NCBI GenBank assembly: GCA_023408815.1
Contig: JAEYJO010000061.1
Coordinates: 1 to 64,000, forward strand
Source: Bacillota bacterium
GTDB taxonomy: Bacteria; Bacillota; Clostridia; Lachnospirales; Lachnospiraceae
Direction of reading: 5' to 3'
DNA: 64,000 bases
Every line of letters starts with the position of its first letter. Within the stretch, counting starts at the first letter, position 1. A program made the translations under genes and the position numbers. Below the pieces are notes generated by a model, which worked only from the letters and a program-made list of their open reading frames with translations, was not told where the DNA came from and searched no databases. Of the stretch, positions 8,049-16,313 are shown piece by piece.

Positions 8049-9041
8049 ATGCATACGATCTTGCAGCAGCTTGGGGAGATTGGAATCGTCCCCGTGATTA
8101 AAATCGACCATCCGGAGCATGCGGTACCCCTTGCGCGCGCTTTACTTGGGGGCGGGCTTCCCTGCGCCGAGGTAACGTTTCGCACGGCGGCGGCTGAAGA
8201 AGCCATATGCAGAATAGAGCGCGAGCTTCCGAATATGCTGCTGGGCGCGGGCACCGTGCTCAGCACAGAGCAGGCTGACCGCGCGATTGACGCAGGCGCG
8301 CGGTTCATCGTAAGCCCGGGATTCAATCCTGCCGTTGTGGAGCACTGCATTAAGAAAGGCCTTCCTATTGCGCCGGGATGCGCCTCTCCCACGGATATGG
8401 AGCGCGCGCTGGAGCTTGGCCTGGATGTGGTAAAAGTCTTTCCTGCGGAGCAGCTGGGTGGCCTGCCGTTTTTGAAAGCGGTATCGGTGCCATACCCGGC
8501 GCTGCACTTCATACCTACGGGCGGCATCGGGCCGGACAATCTTTGCGCGTATCTTGGCTTTGAAAAGGTCCTTGCCTGCGGCGGTTCCTGGATGGTTCCG
8601 TCCGCCCTGATAGAGGAAGGGCGCTTTGAGGAGATCACGCGGCTATGCCGGGAGGCCGTACGCCTGATGCTTGGGGTTTCCCTTGCGCATATCGGCATCA
8701 ACACGGAAAACGAAGAGAAGGCTCGTGAAACGGCGGAGGCGTTTGCGGCGCTGCTGGGCTTTTGTGTAAAGCCCGGCAACGGCTCCTTCTTCGCGGGCGA
8801 GTATGTGGAGGCGATGAAAGCGCCGTACTTGGGCTGGAACGGGCATATCGGCTTTGGCGTAAACAATGTTGTGCGTGCCCGCGCATATTTTGAGCGGCAG
8901 GGCTATGTCTTCCGGCAGGATACCGCCAAGTATACCGATTCCGGCAAGCTGAATTCTATTTATTTCGAGAATGAGCTTGCAGACTTTGCCGTGCATATCG
9001 TGAACAAATGGAGCCTTACTGACACGACTATTTACAAATAG
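8049..9041 (+). CDS. KDPG/KHG aldolase with C-terminal VOC-like extension
   Basis: 330 residues. Residues 1-210 form the KDPG/4-hydroxy-2-oxoglutarate aldolase TIM barrel: CAEVTFRT with the general-base Glu, LGAGTVLS, SPGFNP, and the Schiff-base Lys at about 129 in VVKVFPAE, then PTGGIG. These enzymes split 2-keto-3-deoxy-sugar acids (phospho or free) to pyruvate and an aldehyde. Residues 215-327 (AHIGINTENEE, FAGEYVEAMK, GHIGFGVNN) resemble a vicinal-oxygen-chelate half domain, an extension I have seen in other Firmicute aldolases. The upstream aldehyde dehydrogenase could oxidise the aldehyde product. Confidence 0.85.
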   Translation: MHTILQQLGEIGIVPVIKIDHPEHAVPLARALLGGGLPCAEVTFRTAAAEEAICRIERELPNMLLGAGTVLSTEQADRAIDAGARFIVSPGFNPAVVEHCIKKGLPIAPGCASPTDMERALELGLDVVKVFPAEQLGGLPFLKAVSVPYPALHFIPTGGIGPDNLCAYLGFEKVLACGGSWMVPSALIEEGRFEEITRLCREAVRLMLGVSLAHIGINTENEEKARETAEAFAALLGFCVKPGNGSFFAGEYVEAMKAPYLGWNGHIGFGVNNVVRARAYFERQGYVFRQDTAKYTDSGKLNSIYFENELADFAVHIVNKWSLTDTTIYK

Positions 9042-9072
9042 GGAATTGACGCATGTTCGGTTTATAACCCTC

Positions 9073-9112
9073 AAAAATCTCGTTCATCTGGGAAAGGATG
9101 GACGAGATTTTT
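9073..9112 (+). terminator. terminator of the first sugar operon
   Basis: A 15-bp stem with one wobble (AAAAATCTCGTTCAT / ATGGACGAGATTTTT) ending in a T-run, 31 bases after the aldolase stop. The A-run on the other side means it may work in both directions. Confidence 0.8.
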
Positions 9113-9593
9113 GGTCATAATGAAGCAATGGAGGTTTCTATTTGAAGTTCTGCTTAGTATAAGAACGTTAAACAATAAAATAGCGCAGCTTTTACCTATT
9201 GGAGTTGGTAGTATAATATCTGCTCTATACAACCGATTATAGTAAATTATAATCTTTATCGTAGGTTTTATTAATAGAAATGTCTTTCTCCTTTTGATAC
9301 ATTTCTATTCACGAGAAACTTTACCATCTAGTAGATGGCTGCCCGTCCATAGGCGTTATGCACATCATGATACCGTGTAAGAAAATATGTAACTCTGTTC
9401 CTTAATGAATCGCACAAGGTGTCGCTTAATTGCTTATTGAGCCCACGATTTGAAATGGTCCATATCAATTCAATTATCCTTCATAAATAGTTTGCTCGTA
9501 AACATAATGCGAAGTTTGCATAACACCTAGACGCGCGCAAGATCAACATTCTAGGACATAATTAGTCTTGACATATAGTATACAACGCCTACG
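9113..9593. other. AT-rich intergenic region with inverted repeats
   Basis: About 480 bases without a supported gene. It contains an 11-bp inverted repeat (AATAGAAATGT at 9273-9283 and its complement at 9299-9309), a shorter dyad GATTATA/TATAATC near 9235-9255, and the right copy of the AAACATAATGCG repeat. The base composition returns here from GC-rich to AT-rich. Confidence 0.45.
9500..9523 (+). repeat. direct repeat AAACATAATGCG (right copy)
   Basis: AAACATAATGCGAAGTTTGC followed by ATAAC matches the copies at 1801 and 1861 over about 24 bases with few differences and lies in the same orientation. With those copies it brackets the GC-rich operon. Confidence 0.6.
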
Positions 9594-9761
9594 CTAGGGG
9601 CGGGTCATCTGTTCTCCCGTTCCCGGTTGCTCCGATTTTGCTGGTGGCTCTTTAGCAGGCCTCTCGGCCGTAGCATTTTTATCGTAATCGGCAATTGATT
9701 TTACATAAGTTATCACAACTATTATAATAGCCAATATGATAAGCTTAGAAAAGGGTGATTT
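9594..9761 (-). pseudogene. possible gene remnant encoding a membrane-anchored C-terminus
   Basis: A minus-strand frame without a convincing start codon is open from about 9761 to a TAG at 9594-9596. It would encode a hydrophobic helix (KLIILAIIIVVITYV) followed by a Pro/Glu/Lys-rich tail ending GTGEQMTRP. The tail is more GC-rich than its surroundings. It overlaps the upstream region of the PHP gene. It could be a leftover of a mobile-element gene, a real small protein with a TTG start, or chance. Confidence 0.3.
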
Positions 9762-9764
9762 TTA

Positions 9765-10697
9765 ATGATCAAACCATGTGGTCCATACTTTCTTATGAAC
9801 AGTGACAGATCTGAATATACGAGTGGAACTGGATTACGCAGAACAGACCTACACATTCATTCCTGCTATAGCGCAGATGGAGAATATACGCCTGCTGAGC
9901 TTGTTCAAATGTGTATAGATGCGGGTATTTCCATTATGGCGATAGCCGATCATAATTGTATAAAAGGGGCTCAGTCAGCAATTGAAATAGTGAAAAATAC
10001 GCAATTAAACTATTATCCTGCTATAGAAATTGACTGTACCTACCAAAACATCAATTTTCATGTTCTTGGGTATGATATCAAACTAAAAAGTCCTGATTTT
10101 GAAGCCATAGAACAGAATGTAAGAAAACAGTGTGTTTATACTTCTAAAGAAAGTCTCCGACTGGTAAACAAGTTGGGCTTTTATCTCACCGAAGAAGATC
10201 TGAAGGAGGTAACCGCCGAAGGATATTGGAGTGAAAGCTGGACGGGAGAGGCTTTTGCTGAAGCACTGTTGAAGGATGAAAAATATATTGATAATATTCT
10301 TTTACGGGCTTATAGAGAGGGTGGTCAACGAAGCGATAACCCATATGTAAATTTCTATTGGGATTATTGCTCACAGGGAAAGCCGTGCCATGTAGGCATG
10401 ACATATCCCGATTTGAGGGATGTGATTGATATAATTCACCGCAATAGCGGTAAAGCTGTATTGGCCCATCCGGGCGTTAACCTGCACGGAAATTTAGATA
10501 AGATCGATCAGCTGATCCCATTAGGCCTTGACGGGATTGAAGTTTATAGTAGTTACCATTCTCCTGAAGTTGCCCAATGGTTTCTGAGGAAAGCCCGGCA
10601 TCATGGTGTTTTTGTAACATGCGGAAGTGATTTTCACGGCAAGACAAAACCGGCGATTGAGCTAGGTTTTTGTGGTGTACCGTCTCTTATTAATTAA
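9765..10697 (+). CDS. PHP-domain phosphoesterase
   Basis: 310 residues from ATG 9765 (AAGGGTGAT upstream). The PHP metal site can be read off: TDLHIHSCYSADGEYTP (two His), IADHN, the Glu in YPAIEI, LAHPG and CGSDFHG. Such proteins hydrolyse phosphoesters with two or three metal ions; known members include nucleoside-bisphosphate and oligonucleotide 3'-5' phosphatases and histidinol phosphatase. This one resembles the stand-alone bacterial group with a helical insert between residues 120 and 215. It is alone on its strand, so context does not narrow the substrate. Confidence 0.85.
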   Translation: MIKPCGPYFLMNSDRSEYTSGTGLRRTDLHIHSCYSADGEYTPAELVQMCIDAGISIMAIADHNCIKGAQSAIEIVKNTQLNYYPAIEIDCTYQNINFHVLGYDIKLKSPDFEAIEQNVRKQCVYTSKESLRLVNKLGFYLTEEDLKEVTAEGYWSESWTGEAFAEALLKDEKYIDNILLRAYREGGQRSDNPYVNFYWDYCSQGKPCHVGMTYPDLRDVIDIIHRNSGKAVLAHPGVNLHGNLDKIDQLIPLGLDGIEVYSSYHSPEVAQWFLRKARHHGVFVTCGSDFHGKTKPAIELGFCGVPSLIN

Positions 10698-10849
10698 AAA
10701 GTATGGTTGCTGTTTTTGACGGTTGGTTTAGTATCAACATGTTCACTTGGAATGCAATCCCTTTGGAGCGCGCCCCCTATAAAAGGATAATCGGAAGTTC
10801 AGTTCGCTGACGATCCTATAAATAATGTGATTTAACGGTGCTAATAATC

Positions 10850-11010
10850 GGAAATAACATCTTTTTATATATTGATTAATTCCGCGATACGCGGGATAAT
10901 TTGTACAGCCCCAGAACTCTCTGCCGGCATTATTTCCTTTGGTTGTCTTACGCTTAATCATTGGCGCGCCGCACCTAAGACTAAATTGGTACATCGGCGC
11001 TATCTGAAGT
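10850..11010 (-). pseudogene. remnant of a topoisomerase-type C4 zinc-finger domain
   Basis: The minus strand encodes RCGAPMIKRKTTKGNNAGREF then WGCTNYPAYRGI, clearly the zf-C4_Topoisom pattern CPxCGxPM...GxxFWGCSNYPxCRGI. Two of the four cysteines are lost: the last CR is now YR, and the first CP is destroyed by what looks like a one-base insertion near 10990, since ADVPI just upstream is in another frame. The domain usually sits at the C-terminus of nuclease or topoisomerase-like proteins. The rest of that gene is gone. Confidence 0.6.
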
Positions 11011-11033
11011 GATATTATTCGAGGGGAAAGAGA

Positions 11034-11654
11034 ATGAGGGAGTTTAATATCGGCTCAGTCGTGCCATTTGGCGGTTATCATTGGCGCATTCTTGATATAC
11101 AAGGCAATGCGGCTTTAATTATAACTGAATACATGACCGAACAACACCCCTATAATAATTGCGCTGGTGATGTGACATGGGCTGACTGCTTGCTAAGAAA
11201 GTATCTTAACGGTGAGTTTTATAACAAATTTACCGCGGCCGAACAGTCAAGAATCATTCCGGTATTGAATAAAAACGACGACAATCAGTGGTACGGTTCA
11301 AGAGGCGGAGAAGATACTCGAGATTACATATTTCTTCTGAGCATTGAAGAAGTGGTGTGCAAATATTTCGGTGACAGCAGTAAAAACCTTGAAAGCCGCA
11401 GCGCTAAACAACGATACTGGTTTCAAAGGAAAGATAAAAACAACAACAAGCGAAGAGCGACATTCGATGGGTATGTATGGTGGTGGTGGCTTCGGTCGTC
11501 CGGGCGGGACAATAGAAGAGCCGTATATATCCACGGCGACGGCAATATAGGCATTCAGGGAAACGGCACCTTCCGCTACAGCAGCAGCACGATTCATCCT
11601 TCAACAGGTGATAACAGCGGCGGAGTTCGTCCTGCTTTGTGGCTGAGTATATGA
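11034..11654 (+). CDS. DUF6273 domain protein
   Basis: 206 residues from ATG 11034 with GAGGGGAAAG upstream. The N-terminus FNIGSVVPFGGYHWRILDI and the C-terminal block WWWWLRSSGRDNRRAVYIHGDG ... GVRPALWL are the DUF6273 hallmarks. The domain resembles the sulfatase-modifying-factor/C-type-lectin fold and is common, often in many copies, in Clostridia. Its function is unknown. No signal peptide is visible, so it is probably cytoplasmic. No reverse transcriptase or template repeat is near, so there is no sign of a diversity-generating system. Confidence 0.7.
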   Translation: MREFNIGSVVPFGGYHWRILDIQGNAALIITEYMTEQHPYNNCAGDVTWADCLLRKYLNGEFYNKFTAAEQSRIIPVLNKNDDNQWYGSRGGEDTRDYIFLLSIEEVVCKYFGDSSKNLESRSAKQRYWFQRKDKNNNKRRATFDGYVWWWWLRSSGRDNRRAVYIHGDGNIGIQGNGTFRYSSSTIHPSTGDNSGGVRPALWLSI

Positions 11655-11696
11655 TTTGAATTAAGGTTTTTGAAGAAATTTATTGCGAAATTGAAA

Positions 11697-11728
11697 TAGC
11701 TTCTTGATTTTTCCAAACCAAGAAGCTA
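11697..11728 (+). terminator. hairpin after the DUF6273 gene
   Basis: A 10-bp stem (TAGCTTCTTG / CAAGAAGCTA) with a T-rich loop, 43 bases after the stop. The T-run is in the loop rather than after the stem, so termination is uncertain. Confidence 0.5.
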
Positions 11729-11743
11729 TAAGTAAACAATCTG

Positions 11744-11776
11744 ACTCCGGAATATTATGAATTCCGGAGTTTTTTG
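11744..11776 (+). terminator. terminator between convergent genes
   Basis: A 10-bp stem (ACTCCGGAAT / ATTCCGGAGT) followed by six T residues on the plus strand. It ends transcription from the DUF6273 side and lies just before the 3' end of the minus-strand cupin gene. Confidence 0.75.
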
Positions 11777-11782
11777 TTGGTT

Positions 11783-12979
11783 TTAAACGGCAGCAGGCAC
11801 TTCCTTGTTGTTGTTTGCGAAGTTCTGTAAAATAACGAGAGGCTCGTAAGCGCCGGTATTGGTAATCGTAATACCCTCGCCTGCAGCTGCTTCGGATACG
11901 AAGAACTCGTCTCCGGAAATATCCTCGAATCTAAGAAGCTCGGGAGCCGCACATTCATAAGCGCCGAAGGTGCCATGTCCCTGAACGACCAGAGCCGTAT
12001 AACAAGCAGCGTCCTTAACCACTACGGAAGCCTTGGGAGCAACGGTAATTTCTTTTGCAGCTACCCATTCGTTGGCGTAAGCCACCCATTTTTCACTAAG
12101 GCCTTCCTGATTAGTTTCGCGTACCTTAGGAGCGCGGAAATATTTTTCCTTGTAGTCAGAGCGGGTGCTTTCTTCCCAGTCGATCTGGCTGAATAAAGCG
12201 TCGATATTGTCCTTTTCGGATTCCGGCTGGCAGTCAGTCAGAAGGTTATGAGGGTTAACCTCACCCATGGTGACATTTTCCATAATGGTATTAACATCGC
12301 TGTTCCACTGGGGCTCAAAGGTTACGAGAGAAGCGGGGGCGTGAATGACGCCGGCCGCCGTATACCAGCCGGTACCGAGCTGAATACGGTAAGCGCGGGA
12401 AAGTTCCGTGATACGTGTATCCTTCTTATCGTAGTTACGCAGACATTCTTTCACTTCTTCCTTCGTAGTGGACGGATCGAAACCAAAGTAGGTCAGCGGG
12501 AAACGTCCCAGATAGGAAGAGTTGTACTGAACCGGGAAGTAATAAGCCTCCGGCTTGCCATGCATGCCGATGCGGTTTGCCATCTCCTCGGTCAGGTGAA
12601 GATGATGGAATAACGGCTTGTCATAGTCGTATAATTTGGCAAAGGTCGGCCATGTGCCGTATCTTGCCTGAAGGCTTTCGCCGATCAAATCTGCGCCCAG
12701 TTCATCCACGCAGTCCTTAAATAATATTTTTTCTCCGGTTTCATCGTCGTAGACGAAGCTCATACCTTCAGTAGCTCCGGTCTTGGGGCCGTTTAACGCT
12801 ACTGTGGTGGAACCCAGCCAACGCTCACAGATACCGCCGCGATCCATGCCGAAAGCATAATAATCGTCGGGATGCAATCTCAGACGATGTCCCGGCTCAT
12901 TGAAGCCGCGGGGAACCCATGTGGGAGCCAGATGAAAAACTCCTTTTCCTTGTTCAAATACTTTTCTTACCTTACTCAT
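11783..12979 (-). CDS. cupin-type sugar isomerase-like protein (mannose-6-phosphate isomerase-related)
   Basis: 398 residues from ATG 12979 with AAGGAGG 8 bases upstream; a longer frame from 13063 is unlikely because it runs into the DUF4432 gene. The middle holds cupin-like strands and likely metal ligands (PLFHHLHL, EAYYFPVQYN, TGWYTAAGVIHAPASL, TFEPQWN). This type is usually annotated as a class I mannose-6-phosphate-isomerase-like protein. It could convert an aldose to a ketose for the kinase and aldolase encoded on the other strand. Its partner upstream is a DUF4432 epimerase-like gene, 49 bases away. Confidence 0.6.
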   Translation of the reverse strand: MSKVRKVFEQGKGVFHLAPTWVPRGFNEPGHRLRLHPDDYYAFGMDRGGICERWLGSTTVALNGPKTGATEGMSFVYDDETGEKILFKDCVDELGADLIGESLQARYGTWPTFAKLYDYDKPLFHHLHLTEEMANRIGMHGKPEAYYFPVQYNSSYLGRFPLTYFGFDPSTTKEEVKECLRNYDKKDTRITELSRAYRIQLGTGWYTAAGVIHAPASLVTFEPQWNSDVNTIMENVTMGEVNPHNLLTDCQPESEKDNIDALFSQIDWEESTRSDYKEKYFRAPKVRETNQEGLSEKWVAYANEWVAAKEITVAPKASVVVKDAACYTALVVQGHGTFGAYECAAPELLRFEDISGDEFFVSEAAAGEGITITNTGAYEPLVILQNFANNNKEVPAAV

Positions 12980-13028
12980 TGTTAGTACCTCCTTGAATGT
13001 TATATGATTTATTGGTAACAGATCAGCC

Positions 13029-14012
13029 TTACTCGGTTCTGAATAAACGAAGCTCGGCAGCATATTTCTTGGACTGTCCGGGTGCTAAATACTGAAGCTG
13101 TTTCTTTTCCCCGATGGCATTTCGGCCGTCAAGCTTATTGGTGCAGGGTTCGATACCTAAGACGTAATCGTATTCGCCCATCATTTTCCATTCGGTAAAC
13201 TCAGGGAAAACTGAAGTGTCGAAAGATAACTCCAAGCCCTTCCCGATGGATTCGTTGCTGACTTTCACCTTTGCGGTTTTCTCCGCGAACATATGATAAT
13301 AGCATTGTTCCACGAAATTAGGAACGGGTTTTAACATCTTATTCCAAGTATCGAGATCCTCTGCAGCTCTGTCGTCTCTCGGGATTACCTGGTCGGAGTT
13401 GATTTCCAGCTTTGTCGTCTCGTCCAAGAGGGGATAGCCTACATTTATGTGATAGAGAAGCATAACGGCTTCTTCGCTGGAACCCTCGTTAGTTACGGTA
13501 TCCTCGATGGAGATGAGATTATCTGTAAGACCAACGGTTATGGTGCGGGTAAGGGTCAGCTTTGCACCGAAAATTGTGTGGTCACGCATGGTTGCGTGAA
13601 TACGAATGGCCTCCTCGTCGGTTTCATAATAAATGTGATCCGCAGGTATATTTCCGATGGTGCCATGAAGTCCGTGAAGCTTGCCGTTGTCCTCGTTGGG
13701 ACCGCCGATATTCTGAAGTCCGCATGTGGTGATCAAGCCGCAGTTAAAAGATTTCAGGAAGCCAAATCCATCGCGTCCCTCCTGAAAATACTGAGGGCTT
13801 ACATAGCCGGAGGGGGAAGTATAGTTCATCCGCGAACCGTCGAAGTAAAGCTCTGAAATGTCGCAGCAGCGGTCTGCGCAGACGGTCATGTCGATTCCCA
13901 GTCCGTTGCGAATGCGAAGTAGATGCATACCGTCTCCTTTTCCTCCCAGAAGCCGATATTCCTCCACACCGGATAACTGAAGAGGATGTCCGATGTATTT
14001 GTTTTTACTCAT
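13029..14012 (-). CDS. aldose 1-epimerase-like protein (DUF4432)
   Basis: 327 residues of the galactose-mutarotase-like fold. Conserved parts seen are MTVCADRCCDISEL, the substrate-loop LHGLHGTIGNIPA, LLYHINVGYPLL and YVLGIEPCTN. Homologues interconvert sugar anomers or are carbohydrate-binding proteins of unknown specificity. The start is ATG 14012 with AAGGAGAG upstream. It is first in a two-gene unit with the cupin protein and is divergent from the aldolase-DhaKL operon across 399 bases, which suggests shared control and a role at the entry of that sugar pathway. Confidence 0.8.
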   Translation of the reverse strand: MSKNKYIGHPLQLSGVEEYRLLGGKGDGMHLLRIRNGLGIDMTVCADRCCDISELYFDGSRMNYTSPSGYVSPQYFQEGRDGFGFLKSFNCGLITTCGLQNIGGPNEDNGKLHGLHGTIGNIPADHIYYETDEEAIRIHATMRDHTIFGAKLTLTRTITVGLTDNLISIEDTVTNEGSSEEAVMLLYHINVGYPLLDETTKLEINSDQVIPRDDRAAEDLDTWNKMLKPVPNFVEQCYYHMFAEKTAKVKVSNESIGKGLELSFDTSVFPEFTEWKMMGEYDYVLGIEPCTNKLDGRNAIGEKKQLQYLAPGQSKKYAAELRLFRTE

Positions 14013-14283
14013 AGTTTAATTGCTCTCCTTTCCTTTTCCTTATTCTCTTTTTGATTTCTGACTTTTCTTTTCGTTTTTAATTTTAATGTTGAACTAATAT
14101 TAGTATTTATGTTTAATAAAAAAATATTAGGGAAAGATATGAAAGAAATGTGTCAGCTAAGGTTTTGTAATCTCATTGTAGTATTAAACAAATGAAAAAT
14201 CAAGAAATAAAATTTCATTTCGAACACTAAATTTGGATAAAAAGCATGAAAATAGTGAAAATGCACGGAAAAATAACAAAAAA

Positions 14284-14313
14284 TGAGAAAAAAAATTTCA
14301 TAAAGCGTTGACA
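14284..14313 (+). promoter_or_regulatory. RpiR-like half-palindrome and cre-like box
   Basis: TGAGAAAAAAAATTTCA (14284-14300) is an AT-rich dyad like the core of the perfect palindrome at 17173-17204 and lies at a similar distance from its promoter. Overlapping its end and the -35 is CATAAAGCGTTGACA (14299-14313). Its complement TGTCAACGCTTTATG fits the CcpA cre consensus at about 12 of 14 positions. This suggests pathway-specific control plus catabolite repression. Confidence 0.45.
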
Positions 14314-14336
14314 GAAAGAAAAGCAAGGGGTATGAT
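14308..14336 (+). promoter_or_regulatory. sigma-A promoter of the aldolase-dhaKL operon
   Basis: TTGACA (14308-14313), a 17-base spacer and TATGAT (14331-14336), 75 bases before the aldolase start. An imperfect dyad AGTACTTT...AAAGTGCT (14346-14364) covers the expected start of transcription and could be a repressor site. Confidence 0.75.
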
Positions 14337-14411
14337 GTTTGCAAAAGTACTTTATAAAAGTGCTGTTAAAGATTATGACAATGCTGCATAAATCAAAGGA
14401 GGAAAAACAAT

Positions 14412-15287
14412 ATGTTACTTAACATGAATGAGCTATTAAAGGTTGCAAACGAGCACAACTTTGCTGTACCTGCATTTAACATCGGTACAGGCCAGATTTT
14501 AAACGGTGTAATGGATACTTGCGAGAAATTGCAGGCACCGGTCATCCTGGCGATTCATCCGTCTGAATTGGAATTTCAGGGGGACAGCTTCCTGCAAATG
14601 TGCATCGACCGCGCTAACAAATCGAAGGTGCCGGTATGTATCCACTTGGACCACAGCGGATGGGAACCCATCGTACGTGCTATTCGCGCAGGTTTCACCT
14701 CAGTTATGATCGACGCATCCCATCTTCCCTTCGAAGAGAACATCGCTGCTACCAAACAGGTATGTGAGCTGGCTCATCCTCTCGGAGTTTCGGTAGAAGG
14801 CGAGCTTGGAACTATCGGAACCACGGACGGAGATACGGAAGGCGGCACCGATGAGATCATCTATACAAAGCCTGAGGATGCAGTTCGTTTCGTAGAAGAA
14901 ACAGGATGCGATACATTAGCAATCGCTATCGGAACGGCACACGGCATTTATCCTGAAGGAATGAAACCAGAACTTAAGCAGGATCTGCTCTCCGAAATCA
15001 AGAGTAAGGTATCTGTTCCTCTAGTGCTTCACGGCGGCTCCGGAAATAAAGATTCCGAAATTGCAGAAGCAGTAAAACGCGGCGTTAATAAAATAAATAT
15101 TTCTTCTGATATTAAAGATGCTTTCTATCAGAAACTTCGTATCACGCTCCAGGACAAGAAAGTACGTGAGCCCTTCGAGCTGTATCCGGAAAGTGTAAAG
15201 GCTATGCAGGAAGTATGCGAGCATAAAATCAAATTATTTAATGATGATGATAAGGTAAAATACTACGAACTGTCTAAGATGATTTAA
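14412..15287 (+). CDS. fba: class II (zinc) ketose-phosphate aldolase, FbaA/GatY family
   Basis: 291 residues. The family features are the catalytic Asp and first Zn ligand in CIHLDHSGW, the second ligand region GELGTIG, AIGTAHGIYP with the next His, the phosphate loop LVLHGGSG with the last His, and INISSDIK. The family splits ketose bisphosphates or ketose-1-phosphates into DHAP and an aldehyde. The LDHSGW segment differs from the usual LDHG(S/T) or LDHH, hinting at a substrate other than fructose or tagatose bisphosphate. It is first in an operon with dhaK and dhaL, so dihydroxyacetone or a tetrulose is probably a product or intermediate. Confidence 0.88.
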   Translation: MLLNMNELLKVANEHNFAVPAFNIGTGQILNGVMDTCEKLQAPVILAIHPSELEFQGDSFLQMCIDRANKSKVPVCIHLDHSGWEPIVRAIRAGFTSVMIDASHLPFEENIAATKQVCELAHPLGVSVEGELGTIGTTDGDTEGGTDEIIYTKPEDAVRFVEETGCDTLAIAIGTAHGIYPEGMKPELKQDLLSEIKSKVSVPLVLHGGSGNKDSEIAEAVKRGVNKINISSDIKDAFYQKLRITLQDKKVREPFELYPESVKAMQEVCEHKIKLFNDDDKVKYYELSKMI

Positions 15288-15308
15288 TATGAGTTGAGGA
15301 TGGATGAC

Positions 15309-16313
15309 ATGAAAAAAATATTAAACCGAAGCGGCGACATTGTAACACAAAGTATACAAGGCTTTCTGGCTGCCTACGATAAATATTTCGAGGCTGTTCC
15401 GGAAACGAATTGCTTTGTCTATAAGAATAGAAGAAAAGGGAAGGTTTCTCTGGTCATTGGAGGCGGCAGCGGGCACGAGCCATTGTTTTCCGGATTTGTA
15501 GGAAAAGGGCTGGCGGACGCGTCTGCCAACGGCAATATATTCGCATCTCCCAATCCGCAGGTAATTACCGAAACTGCGAAAGCGGTAGATGAAGGCAAGG
15601 GCGTTTTGTTTATTTATGGAAATTATGAAGGAGACAACCTGAATTTCGATATGGCCGAAGAAATGTGCGACTTTGAGGATATAAAGACTGCACATGTACG
15701 TGTGTGGGATGATTGTGCATCCGCCCCGAAGGAAAGAATCGAAGACCGCAGAGGTATTGCGGGTGATATCTACGTGATCAAGGTTGCGGGAGCTGCCTGC
15801 GATGCCGGCCTTTCCTTAGAAGAAGTGCTGCGTGTGACCGAGAAGGCGAGAGACAATATCAACACGATCGGTCTTGCTACATCGCCCGGCTCCATTCCCG
15901 GACTTAACAAGCCAACCTTCGAATTAGGTGAGGATGAAATTGAATTCGGAATGGGACTGCACGGGGAGCCCGGAATTGAGAGAACTACCATGAAGCCTGT
16001 GGACGAATTAGTGGACCGCATGTATGATGAGCTGAAGAGGGAAATGTCTCTTAATTCTAACGACGAAGTAGCTGTTCTCGTAAACGGCTTAGGTTCTACC
16101 ACTCTTGTGGAACTCAATACAGTATATTATGAATTGGACAAGCGCTTAAAGGGTGAGGGAATAAAGGTTCATGATGCGGAGATAAAAAGCTGGTGTACCT
16201 GTCAGGAAATGGGTGGATTCTCCATTACGATCTTAAGGTTGGACGATGAATTGAAAAAATATTATGATGCTTCTTGTTGTTCCCCCTATTACGCGAGGGA
16301 GGCTTTGGTATGA
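15309..16313 (+). CDS. dhaK: dihydroxyacetone kinase-type subunit DhaK
   Basis: 334 residues from ATG 15309 (GAGG 9 bases upstream; ATG 15300 and TTG 15294 are also open). The glycine-rich loop VIGGGSGHEP and the GLHGEPG segment, whose His forms a covalent hemiaminal with the ketone substrate, are present. DhaK binds dihydroxyacetone or related ketoses such as erythrulose and is phosphorylated by DhaL. It overlaps dhaL by 4 bases (ATGA). No DhaM phosphotransfer subunit is in the window, so the pair may use ATP directly. Confidence 0.9.
   Translation: MKKILNRSGDIVTQSIQGFLAAYDKYFEAVPETNCFVYKNRRKGKVSLVIGGGSGHEPLFSGFVGKGLADASANGNIFASPNPQVITETAKAVDEGKGVLFIYGNYEGDNLNFDMAEEMCDFEDIKTAHVRVWDDCASAPKERIEDRRGIAGDIYVIKVAGAACDAGLSLEEVLRVTEKARDNINTIGLATSPGSIPGLNKPTFELGEDEIEFGMGLHGEPGIERTTMKPVDELVDRMYDELKREMSLNSNDEVAVLVNGLGSTTLVELNTVYYELDKRLKGEGIKVHDAEIKSWCTCQEMGGFSITILRLDDELKKYYDASCCSPYYAREALV

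Noticed and set aside
11034..11654. A diversity-generating retroelement target
   Set aside because: The lectin-like C-terminus raised the idea, but no reverse transcriptase, accessory gene or template repeat is in the window.
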